8,893 nt of DNA from assembly GCA_031376425.1 (NCBI GenBank), contig JANMDR010000323.1, positions 1-8,893 on the forward strand, in the 5' to 3' direction. The stretch comes from JANMDR01 sp031376425. Lineage in GTDB: Bacteria; Pseudomonadota; Gammaproteobacteria; Burkholderiales; Usitatibacteraceae. This document shows positions 1 to 6,809 of the stretch, piece by piece. Below the pieces are notes generated by a model. The model searched no databases. It worked only from the letters and a program-made list of their open reading frames with translations, and was not told the origin of the DNA. The position numbers and the translations under genes were made by a program. Numbering within the stretch: the stretch's first letter is position 1; each line of letters opens with the position of its first letter.

Positions 1-3000
1 GGCTGCCGCGTTGGTGTTGTTGACTTGTGGGCAGGCGCCAACGGTCGGGGCGGCTGCTGTGGTGACGTCTACGGTGAGCGTACAGACTGCTGTGGCACCG
101 ATTGTGGTGTTGTTGGTGAAGGTGATGATATTGGTGCCTGCAACTGCGGTGCGGCTACCCGCTGCTATTAGACAGGTGCCGCCTAAGCCGTTTGGCGTGG
201 CAATGACTAAACCTGCTGGCAAGGTGTCGGTATAGCTAAATACCGATGCCGGATTGCCTGCCGGTTGGGTTACCGTGAAGGTTAAGGTACTTGTGCCGCC
301 TACCGCGATAGTGGTTGGCGCGAATGCTTTGGTCAATACTGGGACGGCGGCGGTAGTAGTAACGCAAGCTCCGGCAGACGGTACTACACCGCTGGTGGCG
401 CTTGGCGTAATTGCTGCTGTGACATTCGTGAACGCTGATAAGTTGCTATTTTGGTTAGTGTTAGCGTTTGGCACCAGCGTACACGCGCCCAAAGTAGGCG
501 TAAGTGATGATGTGACGGGGACGATGAGGGTACAGGTTGGTGTAGCCGCAATAGTGGTGTTATTGGTGATGGTGATGATATTGGTGCCAGCCGTGGCGGT
601 ACGACTACCTGCGGCGATGAGACAGGTGCCAGTTACAGTACTTGGTGTGGCGACGAGCAAACCGGCCGGTAAGGTATCTGTAAAACTGAATGCTACGGCT
701 GGGTTTGTCGCGATCTGCGTAATGGTGAACGTGAGATTGGTGGTGCCGCCCAACACTAGATCGCCTGAAAATACTTTATTTATTGTCGGTACACTTGGCA
801 GAATCGTTACGCAAGCACCAGTAGTGGAAGTGCCACTAGTTGCCGAATTGGTAACAGCCGCAGTGATGTTAGTGGTGCCGACAATATTGCCGTTACCGTT
901 GGTATTTGCAGCTTGCGGGCAAGCGCCAATAGTTGGTACCGCGATGGTCGTCACGGGCACGATAATGGTGCACAATGTGGTGGTGATTTGACGATTTAGT
1001 ACTGTAATGGTGGGGCTGTTCAGCGCTGCGGTTACACTGCCGCCCGTACACGTACCAGTCACGGCTCCACCGGTGGCGACTATGTTTGCAGGCAGATTGT
1101 CGGTAAAGCTGAACGTCTGCGTTGGGTTGCCCGTTGGCTGGGTAATGGTAAAGGTTAAGTTTGTGGTCGCACCGGGAACGATAGAGGCTGCGAAGGCTTT
1201 GTTTACCGTAGGCACGGCCTGTGTAATAGTAAGGCTGGACGATGCAGTGTTGCCGGTCAGCGGGCCTGCAGCAGAAATGGCACCAGAGGTGTTGTTGTAA
1301 GTACCTAATGCCGTTGCCGTAACGACAACACTTAAGGTACAACTGCTATTTGCCGGAATGCTACCACCGGTTAAGGTGATGACACCGGCTGTTGCGACAG
1401 GCGTAAACGTGCCGCCGCAGCCCGTATTTGAAAATGTCGCTGGGGTTGCCACAACCATATTACTCGGCGCGCCTGCACCTGTATTTGGGAAGGTATCGGT
1501 AAAGCCTACGCCAGTCATTAAAGTGGGCGTGCCATTGGTAAGGGTAAAGTTTAATGTGCTGTTTTGGCCTAACTGGATCGGTGTTGGGCTAAATACTTTG
1601 GCGATGCTTGGTACACCTACAGAAAGTACTGCACTGGCGCTAGTGCCAGAACCAGCATTGGTGGTGGTGACGGCACCGGTATTATTGGTGTAGTTTGCCG
1701 ACGTTGCTGACGTGACATTGACCGTAACCGTACAGAACCCGCTGGCAGGAATTTGCGCACCTGAAAACGTTAAGGTGCCAGGGTTGGTTGCGTTTGGTGA
1801 AGCTACTGGCGTGCCTAATGGGCAGGTAGTACTGGCGTTGGGAACTAAGGCATTTACTAAGTTTGCTACATACGTGTCAGTAAAGGCGGCACCGGTAATG
1901 GCGGTGGTGTTAGGATTGGTAATTGTAATTGTCAACAGCGATGTTCCGTTGACCGGAATACCGGCGGGCGTGAACGATTTCGCGATGGTAGGAGGCGACA
2001 ATACATCTAAAGTTGCGCTGGCCGCTGCTGTGTTCGATCCGCCACTCGTGGTGAGCGCGCCTGCTGGGATAATGTTTAGATATGGGCCTGCCACCGTTGA
2101 AGTGACATTCAACGTAATAATACAAGTGCTGCTTGCCGGAATAGTCAAACCCGATACACCGAGTGTTCCAGGGTTTACCGCGTTAGCGGAAGGAGTTAAC
2201 ACGGGTGCCCCAGTACACGTAGTAACTGCACCGGGCGCGACGGCATTGCGAAGGTCAAACGGATAGGTATCAGTAAACGATACCGCCGTGATGTCGGTTG
2301 AATTTGGATTGGTAAGCGATAGCGTGAGCAGCGACGACCCATTCTGCGCGATGGCAATCGGCGCAAAAGATTTTGCGATGGACGGACGCGCATTTACAAG
2401 CAGCGTGGCGATATTACTCGGTGCGCCCGGTACGGCATCGGTTGAATGGGTTACGCCACTGGTTTGGTTATTGTGGGTGCCGGCAATGGTACTGGTCACG
2501 TTGAAAGTAATGGTGCAACCCGCTGGCGACGGCACATTACCCGCAGTTACGTTTATATTCGTGGCACCAGCGATTAGCGCCGGAGTGGTGACCACGCCAG
2601 TACAGGTTCCGCCAATTACGCCATCGAACAACTGAAGATTAGAAATCGCCAAATTGTCCGTTAATGCTAAACCGGTACGTGCCGCACCAGTGGGATTAGA
2701 AATAGTAAGAGTCATCAACGCTGACGCGCCGCTATTAATGGCTGTCGGCGCTGCTGGCGTAAACGCTTTAGCGATGCCTAGCTTAGCAATACTAAGCGTG
2801 GCGTTTGCCGTATTACCGGTTCCAGCATTGATTGAGGTTACAGCAGTGGTGGTATTGGAGTAGTTTCCAGCGACAGTAGCTGTCACATTGGCCGTGATCG
2901 TACAAGAACCAGAAGGTGCAATGGTCGCCCCAGCGCCTGGATTAATTCGAATGCCAACATCACCTGCATTTAAGCCACCACCGCCAGAATCCTGAAGTGT

Positions 3001-4794
3001 TCCTGGGGTACTACCGGCTGGTATCGGGGCGCAAGTGTTAGTGGTAGTCAGTGGGGCGGCTAAGGTCATTGCACCCGGCGCAACGGGGAACACGTCGGTA
3101 AACGAAACACCAGTCATCGGCAGCGGATTAATACCCGGATTGGAGATCACGATCGTCATCGTCGCGGTGCCACCCGACGGAATTGAAAGGGGTGAAAATG
3201 ATTTTGTAATGGTGGGCGGCGCCATCACATTTAAAACACCCGAGGCGGCGACTTGCGGCGGTGTATTGGACGTGGTGATTGGCCCCGTGCTATTGGTGTA
3301 TGCGCCCGCGATGGGGGATGTTACATTCACCGTGATATCGCAAGTTTGACCGGCAGCAATATTTAACCCTGACACCCCCAAAGATGTACCATTTACCGGT
3401 GCACTAAATGCAACGCCGGTACAGTTTGCGACATTGTTAGTAGCGGGCGTAGGTGTGGCGGTATTGAATAAATTACTTGGATAATTATCGGTAAAAGTTA
3501 CATTATTAATTGCGGAACCACCATTTGGATTCACAATCCGTATGCGCATGACCGATACCCCATTAAGCAGAATGGGTGAGGTTAAAAAAGTTTTGGTAAC
3601 GGTTGGTTCAAGCAATGCTGTGACCGTCAACGTCGCCGGATTGGAAAGAGGGTCAGGTGCGTTATCGAATGTTGAGGTAAACGCAGGATTAATTACGGTT
3701 GCAGTTGCAACAACTGCACTAGTAACCGTACAACTTCCAAGCGGTGCCAAGGTCATATTGGATAGACCAATTGTGTTACCGCCACTTGCACCGGTGCCAA
3801 CAGTGATAGCAGCCGTAGATCCAGGCGTGCAGTTTAGCGTTAACGAAGCTGGATTTCTATTTAAGAGAGCCGCCGGATATGTATCCAAAAACACCACACC
3901 TACACGGCTAACCGTGGTAGTTGGGTTCGAGTTTGTGGTAATTATGGTAAGAGTAGATGTATCACCGGTATTTACTGTGGCTGGACTAAACGACTTTACT
4001 ACCGTTGGCGCACCAACTACCGTATAGGGCGCGGACGCGGGGTTACCCGGCACGGCATCGCCAGTACGGATAACGCCGGAAGTAATATTGGTAAATGCAC
4101 CAAATGGGGCAATACCCGTTACCTGCTTGATAATTGTGCAACTAGCACCAATGCCCAAGGTGTTAAGGCCGCCTGCGAAAGCCAGAGTGTTCGTTGCATT
4201 CACAGCGGTTGTCACACCTAAGCAAGTGCCGGTTGCTGCGACAGCGTTGTTTTGCATGCCACCGGGATAGTTATCATTAAAGGTAATGCCAGAAGCAATG
4301 ACACCAGTATTGTTAGTAAGCGTAAAGGTGATGGTTGAAGTGCCACCTACCTCAAACGTTGGCACGGAAAACGCCTTGGTGATCGAAACTTTACCGACGA
4401 ACAAAGTTGCGCTCGCGGTGAGACCGGTGATACCAACACCGTTGGTTGCAGTCACCGCACTGGTGGTGTTTACAAATGTACCTGCAGTAGGGCTGGTGAC
4501 CTGCACAGTAATTGTGCAGCTACCGCCCACTAATAAAGTAGCACCTGGCGACATGCCAATACTAGTGCCGGACGCCGCGCCACCGGTAATGGTGCCGGGG
4601 CTTGAACCCGGTGTACAGATCACATTTGGGCTTGGGGTAAGGGAATTAACGATGGGCGTTGGTAGATAGCTATCGCTAAAGGCTACGCCAGTTAAAGTTG
4701 TCGTGTTGCCAACGGGGTTAGCTATAACGATACTCAAGGTGGACGTACCACCAACACCAATCGCGGCGGGACTAAATGATTTAGTGATGGTAGG
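1..4794 (-). repeat. Tandem array of at least 12 Ig-like protein repeats, about 380-450 bases each
   Basis: Coding repeats begin (minus strand, at the conserved opening) at 4794, 4389, 4008, 3606, 3216, 2781, 2385, 1992, 1611, 1212, 789 and 342. The invariant Lys of the opening motif falls at residues 599, 734, 861, 995, 1125, 1270, 1402, 1533, 1660, 1793, 1934 and 2083, a period of 127-149 residues. Each has the Asp of F-T-D-x-Y/F/L 33-37 residues after that Lys. Repeats 1-9 carry one Cys pair. Repeats 10-11 carry four Cys, and repeat 12 shows three before the window ends. The array is divergent at the DNA level except for repeats 11 and 12, and it continues beyond the left edge. Confidence 0.92.
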
Positions 4795-6576
4795 CGCCGC
4801 GATAACCACGCTAGTAGCCGCCGCACTAGTGGTTGTAAACACGGTGGACGGCAATGTTTGGCCGTTATAAGTGAGCGTCGCCGAGTTGGTAAGCAACGTT
4901 CCAGCCGCAAGCCCATTGTTTACAGTAGTGTCAAATGTTAGTGACGTAGAATCGCCAAAGGCAATAGTGCCGCCCATAGTCGCATTGGCACCGGTACCTA
5001 ACCGAAAAATAACGCACGGTTGCGCAACGGGTGCGCAAGCTACAGCAGATGTTGAAAACTCAGCAACGTCATCTAAAGCCGGATCCGTTTTAGCAATGAG
5101 ACTGGCATTAGCACCAGTCACAATTTTTAAACTGCCTGGCACATAGGTGGTGTTAGCGGGTATTGGGTCTCTCAATACAACGTTAATACCAGAATCAATA
5201 CCAGTATTATTAAGCGAAATATTCCACCGCAGTATGTCGCCACCCAATAACGGTGCCCCGTTTAAATCTGTAACGGTTTTTACGACGTTGGGGGTGATGA
5301 TGGGAACGTAGAGATCAGTTGCGAACGTGACAACGAACGGATGGTAATTTTCTCCGACTGTGGACAGTTCAAGTGTTGCAGATGTTGCACCATTCACGAC
5401 AATACCGGTTGGTACATTTACACGATCAATGTCGATACCAAAACTATTCTCGAAGCTTGGAAAACGCCCCGGAAGAGAAACTCCGTTTTCCGAAATGATC
5501 GAATTAAAAAAATTAGTGCCCGAGTTAAGAGAATCAACCATGGCCACGCCGTTTACCTTAAACTGATCGCCGACGAATCCTCGGTCTCCATCAAAGCCTG
5601 CTGCGCCTACTCGCGTAGTAACCGGGCCGGACAAAGGAGTCAAAAAACCACTTGGCGTGAGCGTCGCCGGATTAGCGCCATCCACCAGCCCAAATCCGTC
5701 ATAAATCACGAGGTTTTTTAAGGTATCGGCGTTATTTTGGTAAGCAACAGCAAGAACCCAGCCACCCCAACGGTCGGTTGTGCCGGGCTGACTACGGACG
5801 TTCGCGATCGTATATATGCCATTCCCGGCTGCTGCAACTTGCGCTGTTACGTCAGTGGAAGCAGCATAAATTCTACCGCCACCGACGACACCAGCAGATG
5901 TATCGATTACACCAGCAAACACAGTTGAATAGCCAAAACTGGTCGGGGTTTGAAACAGCACCTCCCCGCGCTGCGGATCGATGGCAGCGGTGGAAACACC
6001 ACCCCAAAAAAGCCGAGCATGCAATACGGTAGAACCCGCCGGCATACTAAGGGTTGCACGCGATGAATTGAAAGTGGAGGGATCACTGTCAATATCAATA
6101 TACTGCATATTGTAGTTATTGTTGTTCAGGTCATCAATGGGTGCGGTAACGTCTCCGGACGGCGAAACACCTGTGGATGCAGTTAAACAATTACCTGCCA
6201 ACGGAAGAGCTGAGCACGCCATCGACGTGTTGCCAATCATCTTAATATCGCCATTGACATTGGTGCTATAGCGAATCGAAAACGGACGTGTCAGCTGCGC
6301 TTGTGCGTCGTTGGCAAAAGAGGCAAAACAAGAGGCAATAATCAAGATACAAAGGGAACTACTAAGCGCCCTGAGCGACACCACAGCAGGCGCTACATGG
6401 CCGGATTGCACATTTGCAAGCGACCACGCTGGAGCAACTTGACGGTTAGGTTGCGCAAGTAAATGCAGCGTCACCTTTAATTGCGCCAGCGCACGCCCTC
6501 CCGAAGTTCGCCCAAGCCATTTCGCCAACGCCACTAATTTTTGTTTAATTCTGTCCATTGCCACTGTTATTCCCAT
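1..6576 (-). CDS. Giant Sec-exported surface protein with one DUF11 domain and at least 12 tandem Ig-like repeats (3' end outside window)
   Basis: The minus frame is open for 2192 codons from ATG at 6576 to the left edge, so the protein is longer than 2192 residues. Residues 1-68 are a polar/basic extension. Residues 69-88 are a hydrophobic export segment (SSLCILIIASCFASFA), with probable cleavage after AQA at about 92. Residues 93-412 form an N-terminal globular region with the pattern NNNYNMQYIDIDSD and ARLFWGG, often seen ahead of DUF11 arrays in bacterial surface proteins. Residues about 413-592 are a classical DUF11 domain (KTVTDLNGAPLLGGDILRWN, then PANTTYVPGSLKIV). From 595 onward come repeats opening with P-T-I-x-K-x-F-x-P and G-G-T-S-T-L-T, followed by F-T-D-T-Y-P; they resemble the DUF11/DUF7933-type beta-sandwich families. 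Repeats are Thr/Asn/Gly/Ala/Val-rich with almost no charge. The likely role is a surface fibre, adhesin or matrix protein, inferred from architecture. GAGG sits 6 bases before the ATG; a GTG at 6600 is an alternative start. No cell-wall or membrane anchor is visible because the C-terminus is missing. Confidence 0.93.
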   Translation of the reverse strand, partial: MGITVAMDRIKQKLVALAKWLGRTSGGRALAQLKVTLHLLAQPNRQVAPAWSLANVQSGHVAPAVVSLRALSSSLCILIIASCFASFANDAQAQLTRPFSIRYSTNVNGDIKMIGNTSMACSALPLAGNCLTASTGVSPSGDVTAPIDDLNNNNYNMQYIDIDSDPSTFNSSRATLSMPAGSTVLHARLFWGGVSTAAIDPQRGEVLFQTPTSFGYSTVFAGVIDTSAGVVGGGRIYAASTDVTAQVAAAGNGIYTIANVRSQPGTTDRWGGWVLAVAYQNNADTLKNLVIYDGFGLVDGANPATLTPSGFLTPLSGPVTTRVGAAGFDGDRGFVGDQFKVNGVAMVDSLNSGTNFFNSIISENGVSLPGRFPSFENSFGIDIDRVNVPTGIVVNGATSATLELSTVGENYHPFVVTFATDLYVPIITPNVVKTVTDLNGAPLLGGDILRWNISLNNTGIDSGINVVLRDPIPANTTYVPGSLKIVTGANASLIAKTDPALDDVAEFSTSAVACAPVAQPCVIFRLGTGANATMGGTIAFGDSTSLTFDTTVNNGLAAGTLLTNSATLTYNGQTLPSTVFTTTSAAATSVVIAAPTITKSFSPAAIGVGGTSTLSIVIANPVGNTTTLTGVAFSDSYLPTPIVNSLTPSPNVICTPGSSPGTITGGAASGTSIGMSPGATLLVGGSCTITVQVTSPTAGTFVNTTSAVTATNGVGITGLTASATLFVGKVSITKAFSVPTFEVGGTSTITFTLTNNTGVIASGITFNDNYPGGMQNNAVAATGTCLGVTTAVNATNTLAFAGGLNTLGIGASCTIIKQVTGIAPFGAFTNITSGVIRTGDAVPGNPASAPYTVVGAPTVVKSFSPATVNTGDTSTLTIITTNSNPTTTVSRVGVVFLDTYPAALLNRNPASLTLNCTPGSTAAITVGTGASGGNTIGLSNMTLAPLGSCTVTSAVVATATVINPAFTSTFDNAPDPLSNPATLTVTALLEPTVTKTFLTSPILLNGVSVMRIRIVNPNGGSAINNVTFTDNYPSNLFNTATPTPATNNVANCTGVAFSAPVNGTSLGVSGLNIAAGQTCDITVNVTSPIAGAYTNSTGPITTSNTPPQVAASGVLNVMAPPTITKSFSPLSIPSGGTATMTIVISNPGINPLPMTGVSFTDVFPVAPGAMTLAAPLTTTNTCAPIPAGSTPGTLQDSGGGGLNAGDVGIRINPGAGATIAPSGSCTITANVTATVAGNYSNTTTAVTSINAGTGNTANATLSIAKLGIAKAFTPAAPTAINSGASALMTLTISNPTGAARTGLALTDNLAISNLQLFDGVIGGTCTGVVTTPALIAGATNINVTAGNVPSPAGCTITFNVTSTIAGTHNNQTSGVTHSTDAVPGAPSNIATLLVNARPSIAKSFAPIAIAQNGSSLLTLSLTNPNSTDITAVSFTDTYPFDLRNAVAPGAVTTCTGAPVLTPSANAVNPGTLGVSGLTIPASSTCIITLNVTSTVAGPYLNIIPAGALTTSGGSNTAAASATLDVLSPPTIAKSFTPAGIPVNGTSLLTITITNPNTTAITGAAFTDTYVANLVNALVPNASTTCPLGTPVASPNATNPGTLTFSGAQIPASGFCTVTVNVTSATSANYTNNTGAVTTTNAGSGTSASAVLSVGVPSIAKVFSPTPIQLGQNSTLNFTLTNGTPTLMTGVGFTDTFPNTGAGAPSNMVVATPATFSNTGCGGTFTPVATAGVITLTGGSIPANSSCTLSVVVTATALGTYNNTSGAISAAGPLTGNTASSSLTITQAVPTVNKAFAASIVPGATTNLTFTITQPTGNPTQTFSFTDNLPANIVATGGAVTGTCTGGSVTAALNSPTITVLNRQITTTLCTIIVPVTTIAVPTIGACPQAANTNGNGNIVGTTNITAAVTNSATSGTSTTGACVTILPSVPTINKVFSGDLVLGGTTNLTFTITQIATNPAVAFSFTDTLPAGLLVATPSTVTGTCLIAAGSRTATAGTNIITITNNTTIAATPTCTLIVPVTSSLTPTLGACTLVPNANTNQNSNLSAFTNVTAAITPSATSGVVPSAGACVTTTAAVPVLTKAFAPTTIAVGGTSTLTFTVTQPAGNPASVFSYTDTLPAGLVIATPNGLGGTCLIAAGSRTAVAGTNIITFTNNTTIGATAVCTLTVDVTTAAAPTVGACPQVNNTNAAA
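91..630 (-). repeat. Recently duplicated segment shared by repeats 11 and 12
   Basis: Bases about 91-180 and 541-630 align at an offset of 450 bases with strong identity; for example GGTGATGATATTGGTGCC (plus strand) is at 121 and again at 571, and GACAGGTGCC closes both segments. The encoded stretch is TCLIAAGSRTA-x-AGTNII in both copies, followed by TNNTTI. No other pair of repeats in the window is this close, which points to a recent in-frame duplication or gene conversion at the 3' side of the visible array. Confidence 0.75.
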
Positions 6577-6582
6577 TTTTTG

Positions 6583-6586
6583 CCTC
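6583..6586 (-). promoter_or_regulatory. Ribosome binding site supporting the ATG at 6576
   Basis: GAGG on the minus strand is followed by six bases (CAAAAA) and the ATG at 6576-6574. Spacing and sequence fit a normal Shine-Dalgarno element. A second in-frame ATG at 6558 (residue 7) has no comparable site at proper distance, so 6576 is preferred over it. Confidence 0.5.
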
Positions 6587-6606
6587 GGTTTTTCCAACAC
6601 TTCTGG

Positions 6607-6613
6607 CTTCCTT
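6607..6613 (-). promoter_or_regulatory. Alternative ribosome binding site for a GTG start at 6600
   Basis: AAGGAAG on the minus strand lies six bases before an in-frame GTG at 6600-6598. Using it would add eight residues (VLEKPRQK) to the giant protein. It is at least as good a Shine-Dalgarno match as the one for the ATG. An in-frame TGA at 6613-6615 overlaps it and rules out any start further upstream, so the two candidates are GTG 6600 and ATG 6576. Confidence 0.35.
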
Positions 6614-6663
6614 CAACGACTTTAAAACTGCGCCGGTGTTCTGTGTCACTTGGTTTGGCTTGC

Positions 6664-6720
6664 AAATTTCATCGCTAAAAAGCTGCGCTACTATTGGTTT
6701 CTATGCCGTTGCGTAAATTT
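6664..6720 (-). other. Possible leader hairpin formed by an imperfect inverted repeat
   Basis: On the minus strand AAATTT-A-CGC (6720-6711) can pair with GCG-ATG-AAATTT (6675-6664): a 6 bp AT stem, an internal bulge, then 3 bp of GC, around a 35-base interior that contains AGCGCAGC. It precedes the giant gene by about 90 bases. The stem is short and AT-rich and could be chance. It does not match a riboswitch class I can name. Confidence 0.2.
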
Positions 6721-6724
6721 TATA
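6719..6724 (-). promoter_or_regulatory. Weak candidate -10 box (TATAAA) upstream of the giant gene
   Basis: TATAAA occurs on the minus strand about 145 bases before the ATG, in the AT-rich part of the intergenic region. I could not find a matching -35 hexamer at 16-18 bases, so this rests only on the -10 resemblance. If used, transcription would begin close to the first arm of the possible leader hairpin and give a leader of about 135 bases. Confidence 0.18.
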
Positions 6725-6809
6725 GATTCAAGAAACTTATAATTTAGTGCTTATTTTTTACTATTTAAAGTCTTGAAGACACCTGTATTTAGGGCTTCTT
6801 CCCGACTTA

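Larger units (their letters stand above)
6577..6809. other. Intergenic region between the barrel gene and the giant repeat gene
   Basis: These 233 bases separate two co-directional minus-strand genes. They are clearly more AT-rich than the coding sequence, especially about 6690-6780. I see no convincing intrinsic terminator: the best candidate after the barrel stop is a GTCT-TCA-AGAC stem of 4 bp followed by only three T (about 6767-6780). No tRNA or insertion-sequence end is visible. Two start-proximal Shine-Dalgarno sequences and a possible leader hairpin lie at the giant-gene side. Read-through from the barrel gene is therefore plausible, with or without an additional promoter here. Confidence 0.7.

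Noticed and set aside
254..991. A 245-residue plus-strand open frame, with several similar ones up to about 5150
   Set aside because: They are antisense shadows of the giant minus-strand gene. The minus frame gives coherent, repeated domains across the same bases, while the plus frames give only Val/Ala/Thr-rich text with no consistent domain.
1..4794. Repeats as a CRISPR array or satellite DNA
   Set aside because: The period is 380-450 bases, the units diverge at DNA level and the reading frame is kept throughout. They are protein-domain repeats.
1..6576. Frameshift or pseudogene in the giant gene
   Set aside because: Every codon from 6576 to 1 was read on the minus strand without meeting a stop, and domain motifs stay in register throughout.
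6601..6720. Cyclic di-GMP (GEMM-like) riboswitch, suggested by ACGCAACGGC and AAACC in the leader
   Set aside because: The second conserved strand (GACGCAAAGCC-like) and the tetraloop-receptor helices are not present in order; only short fragments resemble the consensus.
6767..6800. Intrinsic terminator after the barrel gene
   Set aside because: Only a 4 bp stem with a short T run and a 3 bp GGG/CCC stem can be drawn, both too weak to call.
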